Assembly: GCF_028679125.1 (NCBI RefSeq)
Contig: NZ_JAJRCG010000002.1
Span: forward strand, 186,001 to 250,000
Length of the DNA stretch: 64,000 nt
Reading direction: 5' to 3'
Origin: Methanoregula sp.
GTDB lineage: Archaea; Halobacteriota; Methanomicrobia; Methanomicrobiales; Methanospirillaceae
Below the pieces are notes generated by a model. The model had not been told where the DNA came from and made no database searches. It saw only the letters and a program-made list of their open reading frames with translations. Of this stretch, positions 56,601 to 64,000 are shown in pieces. A program made the position numbers and the translations under genes. The number at the start of each line of letters is the position of its first letter. Within the stretch, counting starts at the first letter, position 1.

Positions 56601-57177
56601 GGTGGATAACGGTAGCAAAAATGAACATACCGATGACGTTAAAGACCACCATGGGGATCGCAACCGTTGTGACGACCGTGAAAAACTCTGACGGTTTTGT
56701 TACGAGAATGAGGGTGTAACAGGAGATAAGCGTCTCAGAAAGACCGATCAGGAGCACCGCAACCCACGTAGGGACGAACTGCCTTTTGTTGGCAAGATAT
56801 ATAATGCCGCCAAGAACGCCCGATAGGAGGGGGGCGGATAACCCGGTCCACATATAAGGTCCCCCCTGAAAAAACCTGAACAATCCCCCGATGATCCCGG
56901 CGCCAATCCCGATGTACGGTCCACAAACCATGCCCGCGGCCATGGGGCCGAGATCCCGGACATTCACGACAGCGCCATATATCGAGAGCCCGCTGATTGT
57001 CCCGAAGATCGACAATATGCCGAAAAAAACCACAAGGAGTATCTGTGTGGTCCATGCCGGGTGGTGTTCGATAACCTCATTGAAAAAACGGCTTCTCATG
57101 AAGATGGATGCAAAGACGATGATCACGCAGATGATCTCAAAGAGTGTGACCGAATACTGGATGATCGTCAGTTCCAT
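53611..57177 (-). CDS. LytS-type membrane histidine kinase with six PAS domains
   Basis: The 1188-residue protein begins with a 5TM-LYT membrane sensor (about 1-195): FGTISGLSIYGAVVNVRDLG, then MVCGPYIGIGAGIIGGLFRF and YLANKRQF. Six PAS domains follow (about 205-930), then HisKA_2 with LLREIHHRVGNIMQMAVSMM (the usual KNNLQ is GNIMQ) and HATPase (ITNELVNNALRHAF, DNGQGLD). LytS relatives in bacteria sense membrane state or pyruvate. GAGGGG precedes the ATG, which overlaps the end of the small PAS-like gene by ten bases. Confidence 0.92.
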   Translation of the reverse strand: MELTIIQYSVTLFEIICVIIVFASIFMRSRFFNEVIEHHPAWTTQILLVVFFGILSIFGTISGLSIYGAVVNVRDLGPMAAGMVCGPYIGIGAGIIGGLFRFFQGGPYMWTGLSAPLLSGVLGGIIYLANKRQFVPTWVAVLLIGLSETLISCYTLILVTKPSEFFTVVTTVAIPMVVFNVIGMFIFATVIHHTLDERKAIKKIQVLEREVESKRNLFAIINTLSYPVYVLDRDNRFNIVNDSMCSFIGRSREEILERTPRDFFPDDDSAFHGNMTGRVFRNQTTREDEVTITKPDGQKCTIISTSTLYTDASGQRFLVGAIQDITGRKMAEESLHLFKDLVEHSSDAIGMSTPEGRHYYQNESFNRLFGDIGDNPPDSVYADKAIGKEVFDTIIGGGIWQGEVKMFGKDQTILDIFLRAYTIRNQDGRVIGLVGLHTDITERRQAEEALKESEEKFRVVFENANDSILLIAISPNGLPEKIVEVNETACRRMKYTREEFLRLLLREIDAPETWEKIHINMKNLMEKGHATFEGVHVTKDGERIHVEISAHTFNLHGQGLVLAHVRDITERKRVEEAVRASENRYRTILENTGTAINLIEEDTRISVANAEFTRLSGYSKEEIEGKKNWTEFIVKEDLERMLAQDLLMQMNKDAALKHYEFGFITKTGEIRTIFLTVEKIPGTKQVVASLMDITERKQAEKDLRESEVKYRTILDNIQDVFYRSDRDGNLIMMSPSGAKLLGVISADELLGLNIAEQIYANPGERTQLLDMMEKNGFVEDYEVGLKRKDGSVVSVSTDSHYYFDASGNPLGVEGIFRDISERKRAEDALKVSERTMKDIISFLPDATLVIDKTGVVLAWNHAMEEMTGVPAEQMIGKGNYEYALPLYHERRPITIDLVLHDDPAVAAKYPVMKKDGNTRFSEIFIPHLNKGRGAHLWFAATPLYDADRNLTGAIESIRDITALKQADEQLHLLLREKEILLREIHHRVGNIMQMAVSMMKMEARRENDKRVRDLILVIRSRLDAIASTFGTLYLSDNMSLVNFQNVIRSIVSSLQSAYESGEHPLQIDIHMDLPELGVDLALPLALITNELVNNALRHAFPERRDGTVTITGTEDGNGWIILTVSDNGQGLDEGIKPAESDTIGFTLVNLLLGQVGGTADYTSSRNGTTFTIRVPRDAERDKSGVNER

Positions 57178-57521
57178 GTCCCCTCTGGCTTCCGGATTAT
57201 TATTCCGGCATGGGGAAAGACAGCCCCGGCATTCTTCTCATCCCAGTAACCGACGGTCCCCTCAACCATGCTCTCTCTAAATGTTTTCTCTATTGTATGA
57301 TGTCCGGTCAGGCAATGATATTCCCGGTTGGTATAGGGCACTCTGCCATCCGTATCGATACTATTATCGCCGGTCCCGGTTGTCCCGGCCAGCATCCTGC
57401 CCGGCCCCCACTCCCCGGAACCCCGTGCATAGAACTGGAAGAGAACACCGGGAATCGTATCCGCTATCGTTCTCAGCTGCTGTCCGTTCATTGGTACATC
57501 ATCTAGGGGTTTTACGGTCAT
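57168..57521 (-). CDS. Small PAS-like fragment protein
   Basis: The 117-residue ORF overlaps the upstream kinase stop by four bases (ATGA) and the downstream kinase start by ten, so it is translated within the operon or is its relic. Residues about 14-40 (LRTIADTIPGVLFQFYARGSGEWG) resemble the start of a PAS domain as found in multi-PAS kinases. The remainder (HCLTGHHTIEKTFRESMVEG, then GIIIRKPEGTWN) does not complete a clear PAS fold. It may be a shortened PAS protein with a real function, or what is left of a larger gene. Confidence 0.5.
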   Translation of the reverse strand: MTVKPLDDVPMNGQQLRTIADTIPGVLFQFYARGSGEWGPGRMLAGTTGTGDNSIDTDGRVPYTNREYHCLTGHHTIEKTFRESMVEGTVGYWDEKNAGAVFPHAGIIIRKPEGTWN

Positions 57522-58618
57522 GGATCTGCCTTCTCCGTTGGCTTCTGTTCCACCGGTTTGGGGAACCTGAACGTGAACTTCGTGCCTCCCGTCCTGTCGA
57601 TCGCCACCGTGCCATTGAGCTGATTGGTCAGTGTGCTTACCAGCTGGAGCCCGAGCGTTGTCTGGTTCTCAAGCGTGATTTCTGGCGCCATTCCTATACC
57701 ATTGTCTGCCACTACAAATGTCAGGGCAGCGGGATCTTCGGCAGCAGTGATGGAAAGTTTCCCGTCTTTCTTCTCCCCGAATGCATATTTTAAACTGTTC
57801 GTGATCAGTTCATTGCTGATGAGCCCGAGGGGAATGGCGGTGTTGGTGTCCACATAAATATCATGGATGTCGAGATCGAACCGGACACCCCGGTTTCCCT
57901 CTTCATACGAACTGAAAATCACTGTTCCCAGAGAATGGATATAATTTCCCAGGTCGATATGGGCCGAATCTTTGCCCTTATAGAGGTGTTCATGGACGAG
58001 CGCCATGGATCGCACCCGGTTCTGACTGTCTTTTAAGGCTTCAATCGTTTTGGTATCAGTTGTCTTCCGGATCTGCATGTTGAGGAGGCTTGTGATGATC
58101 TGGAGGTTGTTCTTGACCCGGTGATGGACTTCCTTGAGCAGGGTCTCTTTTTCTGCAAGAGTGGCTTTGATCTGCTCGGCCATCTTCTTACGCTCGGTGA
58201 TGTCCCGGATATTGCACTGGATGACCTTCTTGTTGTCCACCAGATAGACATTACTCACGAACTCAACGGCGATGTTCCGTCTATCGGCGGTTTCAAGCGG
58301 CAGATCTTCGTACCGGATATATTCTTTCCGTTGCAGTTCTCCGAAGTTGTCTTTGTTGGCAACGATATCCTTGAAAATCCCGATCTCCCATATTTTCTTT
58401 CCCAGGAACTGTTCGTGCGAGAACCCGAGCAGGTCGATTAAAAAGGGATTTGCATCGACGATCTGCCCGGTCCCGGCATCAAGGATGAGAATGCCGTCCT
58501 GTGCCGTCTCGAAGAGCCGGCGGTACCGGGTCTCAGATGCCAGTAATAAATCCTGGGCTTTTTTCCAGTTTTTAAAGTCCCGGTCAAGAGTATCCGGTGA
58601 CGTGGTTGTTGTGTCCAT
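57518..58618 (-). CDS. PAS histidine kinase (HisKA_2 type)
   Basis: The 366-residue soluble kinase has a single PAS domain (about 25-150, WEIGIFKDIVANKDNFGELQ), HisKA_2 with [21 protein letters not shown] and HATPase motifs ISNELITNSLKYAF and DNGIGMAPE. The PAS is nearly the same as the second PAS of the kinase at 51675, over about 125 residues. There is no receiver. The stop overlaps the next small gene as ATGA. It is probably the first gene of a three-gene unit with the PAS fragment and the LytS-type kinase. Confidence 0.92.
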   Translation of the reverse strand: MDTTTTSPDTLDRDFKNWKKAQDLLLASETRYRRLFETAQDGILILDAGTGQIVDANPFLIDLLGFSHEQFLGKKIWEIGIFKDIVANKDNFGELQRKEYIRYEDLPLETADRRNIAVEFVSNVYLVDNKKVIQCNIRDITERKKMAEQIKATLAEKETLLKEVHHRVKNNLQIITSLLNMQIRKTTDTKTIEALKDSQNRVRSMALVHEHLYKGKDSAHIDLGNYIHSLGTVIFSSYEEGNRGVRFDLDIHDIYVDTNTAIPLGLISNELITNSLKYAFGEKKDGKLSITAAEDPAALTFVVADNGIGMAPEITLENQTTLGLQLVSTLTNQLNGTVAIDRTGGTKFTFRFPKPVEQKPTEKADP

Positions 58619-58820
58619 ACTTCATCCTTCTGGCAATCTCCCGGTACCGTTTGCAGAGTTCAAGCGAGGCTGATTCATCATCAACACAAAGAACTGAGAT
58701 CCAACGAACCAACTTCAGGGAATCTTGGTTTTATGATGAGTGTATGTTGCTGGCAATAAATATGTCGCCTATAATAAAAATGTGCAGAGAACCGGGATGT
58801 GCGATATACTCTCTGTTTTT

Positions 58821-60986
58821 TTAGGAAGAGGTATCGGTGAAGCGGTACATCCCATTCGGTACCACGATCTCGAACCGTGCCCCTTTCCCCGGTTCACCGT
58901 TCTCGGCGATGGTGATCCCGGTGATCGCGAGGATCTCGCGGGACAGGAAGAGTCCGAGGCCGGTGTGATGACCAAAACCTTTCGAGAAGAGGCGTCCCTT
59001 ATCGTCTGTGGCAATGCCGGCCCCGTCATCCTCGACGACAATCAGCAATCCCTTCCCGGAATCCTGCGAGAAGATCCGGATCATGGTCATACTCTCCCCG
59101 CCATACCGGAGGGCATTATCGATCAGGTTGTAGAACACCTTCTCAAAGAGGGGGTCGGCATACACCTCGAGATCCGGTAAATGGATCCCGGTTTGCACAT
59201 CCCGCATGGGCAGGGAGGCAGTTGCCCGGGTCACACAGGCCGCAACCGGCTGCCAGACCGGCGCCGTGACGCCAAGATCCTGGTACTCCTTGGTGAAGGC
59301 AATCTGGTGTTCGATCGCGTTTGCAGCCCGCTCGATCTTGAGGAGATACCCGGAGGTCTGTTCGGCATCTCCCGGGGACTCTTTTAAGAGTTCAAGGAAT
59401 GCCTGTATGGAGAAGAGCTGGTTGTTGATGTCATGGCGGGTGATACTTGAGAGCAGGTTCAGCTTCTTGTTGACCTGTTTCAGTGCCTCTTCCGACCGCC
59501 GGCGTTCGGTTACGTCCTGGACGATCGAGTGAAGAAGTTTCTGTCCCCCTGACGTTATCGGCGCACTGAATACCTCGACATCCCGGACCTCCCCGCTCTT
59601 TTTCCGGTGCCGGAAGTTAAATACCAGCCCCTGGTCTTCTGCAGCCCGGGACATATTCTGCCTGATGGTGACCGGATCCGCGGTATTGATCTCCGAGATC
59701 AGCAGCCGGGAGAATTCCTCATGCGAATATCCATAGTAGCGGCTGGCTGCGGAGTTTGCATCCACGATCCTGCCGGTTGCCGGATTGACAATGAGCATGA
59801 CCGCATTGTTGAGTTCGAACATGTCACGGTACCGCTTCTCGCTCTCAAAAAGCGCCACCTCTCCCCGTTTGCGATGGGTGATGTCATGGGTGATGGTCGA
59901 TGCCCCGGTGATCTGGCCCTCTTCATTCTTTATCGGGGAGATTGTCAGGGATACATCAATAATCCGGCCATCTTTTGCCCTCCGTTTCGTCTCCAGGTAG
60001 TTGATGTGATCCCCGGCCCGGATCTTCTCCAGTACCCCGGGGGTTTCGTCACGTTCTCCCTCGGGAATAAGGAGGGAGATCGGTTTACCGATCATTTCTC
60101 CGGCAGTGTACCCGTAGAGTTTCTCCGCACCGGAATTCCATGAGGTGATGATCCCGTCAAGGGTCTTTCCGATGATCGCATCATTGGAGAACTCCACGAT
60201 GGCTGCAAGCCGGAGGTGTTCTTCGGCCGCCCGTTTTTGCCCGGTGATATCCTCAAAGACCGCAACGAAATAATCTTTCTCCGGGGAAAAGACCGAGACC
60301 TTCAGCAACATCTTCAGCGGTAAAAAATCGATCTCGAAGGTTTCCGGCCTGCCGGTCGTTGCCACATGCCCGTACGTGTCAAAGAGGTTTGGTGTGAGTG
60401 TGCCGATATCGGGGATGACCTCCAGCACCCGCTTCCCCTTGATCCCGGAGAGGCCGGTGAGCCGTTCGAACGCGGCATTCACATCCAGGTACACCCAGTC
60501 CGCGGGCCTGCCATCCTTATCGTAGATCATCCGGCAGTAGGCAAACCCCTCCAGCATATTCTCAAAGAGCGTGCGGTATTTCCTCTCGCTCTCCTGAAGG
60601 GCAACTTTGTCTGCCGACAGGTGCTCTGAAAGGTATGCGACCACGGCTGCGACCCCGGCAAAGACAAAGAACCTGAGCCATGCCCCGATGACGACATCCG
60701 CCTCGCCACCTGAAAAAAGGTACACCAGCCAGACATAGGCAAGGGAAAGGAGCATTGCGAAAAGGAACCCGTTGTAGCGGTAGTGGTACGCGATGAGGAC
60801 GATCGGGAAGTAAAACAGGTGCATGAAGATGATCGTGATGCCGTGTGACAGGCAGTAGACCGAACATATGAGAACTGCTGCAGTACTGGCGATAATGAGT
60901 GTCATCCACATGCGTTCAGAGAACGTCACGTGAGACAGGCTGCCGTATCTGTCCGGACCGGAACGGTTGTCATACATGCGGGTCAT
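58821..60986 (-). CDS. Membrane PAS histidine kinase with shared N-terminal sensor
   Basis: The 721-residue protein begins with a membrane module (IIASTAAVLICSVYCLSHGI, FMHLFYFPIVLIAYHYRYNG) closely similar to that of the 1548-residue kinase at 35210. Three PAS domains follow (about 135-500), then the dimerisation helix with intact histidine SITRHDINNQLFSIQ and HATPase motifs NLIDNALRYGG, DDGAGIA and GLGLFLSREIL. The first PAS is also close to the second PAS of the 35210 kinase. It has no receiver domain and opens the minus-strand cluster. Confidence 0.92.
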   Translation of the reverse strand: MTRMYDNRSGPDRYGSLSHVTFSERMWMTLIIASTAAVLICSVYCLSHGITIIFMHLFYFPIVLIAYHYRYNGFLFAMLLSLAYVWLVYLFSGGEADVVIGAWLRFFVFAGVAAVVAYLSEHLSADKVALQESERKYRTLFENMLEGFAYCRMIYDKDGRPADWVYLDVNAAFERLTGLSGIKGKRVLEVIPDIGTLTPNLFDTYGHVATTGRPETFEIDFLPLKMLLKVSVFSPEKDYFVAVFEDITGQKRAAEEHLRLAAIVEFSNDAIIGKTLDGIITSWNSGAEKLYGYTAGEMIGKPISLLIPEGERDETPGVLEKIRAGDHINYLETKRRAKDGRIIDVSLTISPIKNEEGQITGASTITHDITHRKRGEVALFESEKRYRDMFELNNAVMLIVNPATGRIVDANSAASRYYGYSHEEFSRLLISEINTADPVTIRQNMSRAAEDQGLVFNFRHRKKSGEVRDVEVFSAPITSGGQKLLHSIVQDVTERRRSEEALKQVNKKLNLLSSITRHDINNQLFSIQAFLELLKESPGDAEQTSGYLLKIERAANAIEHQIAFTKEYQDLGVTAPVWQPVAACVTRATASLPMRDVQTGIHLPDLEVYADPLFEKVFYNLIDNALRYGGESMTMIRIFSQDSGKGLLIVVEDDGAGIATDDKGRLFSKGFGHHTGLGLFLSREILAITGITIAENGEPGKGARFEIVVPNGMYRFTDTSS

Positions 60987-61395
60987 TCTCCCTCATATGA
61001 TCAGATTCAGCCATGTCACTCCTTGATTTGTGTGAATCCCTCATGTGGGTTCCCGTTACGGGGACGAATCACTCAGGTTCCTTTCCAGGAGTATGTGGAT
61101 ACTGACATACAACACACGATCGTTTCCCGGCATCTTTTTGTTGGGTTTCAAGGGTATAATATTATTTTGCGATAGGGAAAAACCGGAACCGGGTTATGAC
61201 GTACGGCCGGAATTTTCTGCGGATACCAGCGAGCCCTGCGGAATTTTTCAGGTCACGGGTGACGGGCAGATCCCGGTTTCTCCGGTATCCCGGTTATGAG
61301 CCCCCTCGCTGTTCTATACTCCAGGTTCCCGGTTCCATTCTTCCAAAACCCAATACCTAAAAATATCCGCAGTCGTATACGTATCCGGATTGTCA
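60987..61395. other. Gene-free 409-base stretch
   Basis: This is the divergent gap between the kinase at 58821-60986 and the YkgJ-type gene. I see AT-rich patches (for example GGGTATAATATTATTTTGCG near 61150) that could be promoters on either strand, but no gene, repeat or strong hairpin. Confidence 0.5.
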
Positions 61396-61791
61396 ATGCC
61401 GGAAGAACAGGACTGTTTGCAGTGCGGGAAGTGCTGCGAGAAATGGGGGTGGGACCAGAAAGGGATACCGGAGGATCTCGTCCCATGGATCAACGGTCAT
61501 CGTACGGATATCCTTCAGCACGTTTCGATAACCTTCCGGGATGGCCGACGCACGACCGGCAAAAACCTCGCTGCTGCCGATCTCCCCCGGGTCACCCGAA
61601 TATATTACTGGGTCGATCCGCGAGGGAAAAAACTCACGTACTGCCCGTTCTTCTTCCGGGCAGATGACGGCAAGGTATACTGCCGGATCCACCGGGTCAA
61701 GCCGGCCGTCTGCATCGGGTTTACCCCGTGGAACGAGGGGATCCGCGACTATGCCCTGGATTGCCCGGCGTGCCGGAACAGTATGCCCTGA
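61396..61791 (+). CDS. YkgJ-family cysteine-cluster protein
   Basis: The ATG at 61396 gives 131 residues. The cysteine pattern is that of the YkgJ family: CLQCGKCCEKWGW near the N-terminus, YCPFFFRADDGKVYCRIHRVKPAVC in the centre and DCPACRNSMP at the end, together probably binding zinc or an iron-sulphur cluster. Archaeal members are common but unassigned; the function is unknown. It is followed by the PPK2 gene on the same strand after 88 bases. Confidence 0.9.
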   Translation: MPEEQDCLQCGKCCEKWGWDQKGIPEDLVPWINGHRTDILQHVSITFRDGRRTTGKNLAAADLPRVTRIYYWVDPRGKKLTYCPFFFRADDGKVYCRIHRVKPAVCIGFTPWNEGIRDYALDCPACRNSMP

Positions 61792-61879
61792 TCCAGGACC
61801 GATCTCCGCATCATGTCTTCAGGACGGGAAAGCAAAGGTTTGATTCCGTTCAGCGTACAACACACTCCCTGAGCAGTGC

Positions 61880-62821
61880 ATGACAACCACAATGAACCAG
61901 CTTCTGGATTCTGTCAGGGTCCCCCCGGGAAAGAAGATCGATCTCCGGAACGATTACGATCCCGGCTCGGTCGGCCAGTTCATGTCAAAGCAGGATGCCC
62001 AGGACGCCCTGTCAGCCGGCATCCAGCTCCTCGCACAGCAGCAGGACAAACTCTACGCCCAGAACACGTATGCTTTGCTCGTGATCCTGCAGGCCATGGA
62101 TGCCGCTGGCAAGGACAGCACCATCAAGCACGTCATGTCGGGGGTGAACCCGCAGGGCGTACAGGTGACCAGTTTCAAGGTGCCGAGCATCGAGGAACTC
62201 GATCACGACTATCTCTGGCGGTGCAGCGCTGTCCTTCCCAAGCGCGGCAATATCGGGATCTTCAACCGCTCCTATTACGAGGAAGTCCTCGTACCCCGCG
62301 TGCACCCGGAATACCTGGAGCGCCAGCAGCTGCCCCCTGTCCTGAATGACCGGGACATCTGGGACCGGCGGTTCCGGGAGATCAACAACTTCGAGCGCTA
62401 CCTTTTTGACAATGGCATCGTTGTCCTGAAATTGTTCCTGAACATCTCAAAAGAGGAACAGAAGCGCCGGTTCATCGGCCGGGTGGACGAGCCGGACAAG
62501 AACTGGAAGTTCTCGGCAGCCGACATCCGCGAGCGGGCCTGCTGGGACCAGTACATGGATGCATACGAGGAGATGTTCAACCATACCAGCACCCCGTATG
62601 CCCCGTGGTATATCATCCCTGCTGATCACAAGTGGTTCACCCGGCTGGCAGTCATCTCCGCCATCTACGAAACCCTCGACCGTCTCCATCTTGCGTACCC
62701 GAAGGTCACAAAAGAGCAGAAAGAGGCATTGCTCGTGGCAAAAGCTGAGATGGAGAAGGAGAACGGGGATGCGGCAGGCGAAAAAAAGAAAGCCGGAAAG
62801 AGACGCGGGAAAAATACCTGA
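61880..62821 (+). CDS. ppk2: Polyphosphate kinase 2 family protein
   Basis: The 313-residue single-domain enzyme has Walker A-like QAMDAAGKDSTIKHVMSGV, the region GIFNRSYYEEVLVPRVHPE (Walker B area) and YAPWYIIPADHKWF, all hallmarks of PPK2. PPK2 enzymes transfer phosphate between polyphosphate and nucleotides, using polyphosphate as a store for ATP or GTP. The C-terminal tail (EKKKAGKRRGKNT) is very basic and may bind polyphosphate. Which nucleotide is used cannot be told from sequence. Confidence 0.92.
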   Translation: MTTTMNQLLDSVRVPPGKKIDLRNDYDPGSVGQFMSKQDAQDALSAGIQLLAQQQDKLYAQNTYALLVILQAMDAAGKDSTIKHVMSGVNPQGVQVTSFKVPSIEELDHDYLWRCSAVLPKRGNIGIFNRSYYEEVLVPRVHPEYLERQQLPPVLNDRDIWDRRFREINNFERYLFDNGIVVLKLFLNISKEEQKRRFIGRVDEPDKNWKFSAADIRERACWDQYMDAYEEMFNHTSTPYAPWYIIPADHKWFTRLAVISAIYETLDRLHLAYPKVTKEQKEALLVAKAEMEKENGDAAGEKKKAGKRRGKNT

Positions 62822-62860
62822 TTTTTTCCCCGTGTCCGGCAGTGCCGGTATCAAGCCCGA

Positions 62861-64000
62861 CTATTTCTCTTCGACAAACCGGTAAGCGCCTTTTGGCACA
62901 ACCATCTCGAACCGGGCACCTTTCCCGGGTTCGCCGGTCTCGCGTATCGTAATATCGGTAATGGACAGGATCTCCCGTGCCAGGAAGAGGCCAAGGCCGG
63001 TATTCTTCCCGTACCCCCGTTCGAAGATCTTCAGTTTCTCATCAGACGGGATGCCGATCCCGTTATCCTCCAGGGAAAGGATGAGTCCTTCGCCGGTTAC
63101 TTCATACTCCATCGCGATTGCCGATACATGCTGGCCGTGGAGGAAGACATTCTCGACCATGTTGAAGAAAACTTTTTCCAGGAGCGGGTCGGCATAGATC
63201 TCCAGGCCGCCGACCTGAATGTTCCGCGCTACTTTCAGCGAGTCCAGGTGAGAGATGGCATAGAGGAACACCTGGTTGACTCCCTGCCAGCGTGAGGGGT
63301 TGATCCCCATGTCCTGGTAGTTCCTGGCAAAGTTCAGCGAACTGACGATCTTATGGATGAGGAATGCCTCTTTCTCGGCGTACGTACGGGATTTTTCATC
63401 CATAATCGTGTTGTTTGCCAGCTGCAGGTATGCAGAGAGGGCAAAGATGGTGCTCTGGATATCCTGGAATATTACCGTGTTCAGGAGCCCCAGTTTTTTC
63501 CGGGCCTGCTCCAGTGCCTTCTCTGCCATCCTGCGTTCGGTGATATCACGGGCAATGGCAAGGATGCGGGGTTCCATCTCCCCGCGTTCATTGACCGCTT
63601 CAATCCTGCGGAGCCGGATATTAACCGGGAACTCCCCGCCATTCTTCCTCCGGCACTCCCAGTCGAATTCAGCCTGTCCCGTCTCCAGTGCAGATTTCAG
63701 GTAAGCGCTCGCCATCTCAAGCGTATATCCCGTGCCACTCGTGACCGTGGGGTTCACGACAATCGCCTCTTCCCGGGTCAGGCCAAACGCGGTGAGGACA
63801 TTCTCGTTCACATCGATGATGTGACCATCCGCCGCGTGGACAAAGATGAGATCCGGCGATCCCCTGTATACCGCTTCAAGGTGGTTTTTGGCGCTCCGGA
63901 GTTCTTCATCGGCCCGTTTCCGTTCGGTAATGTCCTCAAAGATAACACAGATCCGATCCGGTGTCTCCTGCGGGCGGTACGCGTTGCAGTGGTAGAATCC
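62861..64000 (-). CDS. PAS kinase-like protein lacking the phospho-histidine (cut by window end)
   Basis: The frame stays open to the right edge; track GTG 63811 is internal. Visible domains are the end of one PAS (FEDITERKRADEELRSAKN), a second PAS (about 120 residues) ending ILAIARDITERRMAEKALE, a dimerisation helix and HATPase. The helix reads TVIFQDIQSTIFALSAYLQL where relatives have SITRHDI, so histidine is replaced by glutamine, as in the 46787 protein. ATPase boxes NMVENVFLHG, DNGIGIP and GLGLFLAREIL are intact. It may bind ATP without autophosphorylation. Confidence 0.85.
   Translation of the reverse strand, partial: GFYHCNAYRPQETPDRICVIFEDITERKRADEELRSAKNHLEAVYRGSPDLIFVHAADGHIIDVNENVLTAFGLTREEAIVVNPTVTSGTGYTLEMASAYLKSALETGQAEFDWECRRKNGGEFPVNIRLRRIEAVNERGEMEPRILAIARDITERRMAEKALEQARKKLGLLNTVIFQDIQSTIFALSAYLQLANNTIMDEKSRTYAEKEAFLIHKIVSSLNFARNYQDMGINPSRWQGVNQVFLYAISHLDSLKVARNIQVGGLEIYADPLLEKVFFNMVENVFLHGQHVSAIAMEYEVTGEGLILSLEDNGIGIPSDEKLKIFERGYGKNTGLGLFLAREILSITDITIRETGEPGKGARFEMVVPKGAYRFVEEK

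Overview
The window looks like chromosomal DNA of a methanogenic archaeon of the order Methanomicrobiales, most likely a Methanoregula-type genome. This is inferred from an archaeal Hef helicase-nuclease, an archaeal-type glycyl-tRNA synthetase, UPF0147, DUF2115 and autoantigen-p27 family proteins, a DUF3821/PEGA surface protein, TATA-like and GGTGATC-type expression signals, and an extreme number of PAS-domain signalling proteins. No rRNA, tRNA, CRISPR array or IS element was recognised.

Layout. 1-5249: end of a PAS protein, a DUF475/TerC membrane protein, DUF2115, small membrane protein, UPF0147, a His/Cys-rich zinc protein and an MFS exporter. 5250-5672: G-rich tandem repeats, with relatives at 32162-32688. 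5673-11859: Hef, an AT-rich two-gene island of unknown function (8140-8999), GlyRS and an HTH protein. 11987-22735: an MBL-fold hydrolase, a zinc ribbon of 41 residues missed by the ORF track, a STAS protein, an MFS pump, a PEGA surface protein, a Trm5-like methyltransferase, a second methyltransferase, an acetyltransferase and a three-gene ABC export operon with an S-layer-like partner. 22886-34172: an XRE/DUF2178 regulator pair divergent from a rare fusion of N-carbamoylputrescine amidase and agmatine deiminase, then a CDF transporter, a Cache-HAMP-SpoIIE phosphatase, exported proteins and an AI-2E family permease.

34173-60986 is a minus-strand run of about 27 kb made almost entirely of histidine kinases, response regulators and PAS proteins, interrupted by one small plus-strand gene and one kinase pseudogene. 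Several genes overlap by 4-10 bases and are probably co-translated. Modules recur between them: a membrane sensor, nearly identical PAS domains and a duplicated REC domain, which suggests growth by duplication and domain shuffling. Two kinases of one subfamily lack the phospho-accepting histidine but keep the ATPase domain, and one PAS-PAS protein has a kinase-like dimerisation helix with no ATPase and is coupled to a KaiC/RAD55-like gene. A YkgJ-type cysteine protein and a PPK2 polyphosphate kinase follow, and a further kinase runs off the right edge.

The best candidates for new biology are the polyamine fusion enzyme with its palindromic upstream site, the His-less kinases, the PAS-PAS/KaiC-like pair, the REC-kinase frame that follows an amber codon with no ordinary start, and the G-rich dispersed repeats. 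All function calls come from reading the translations; no database search was possible.
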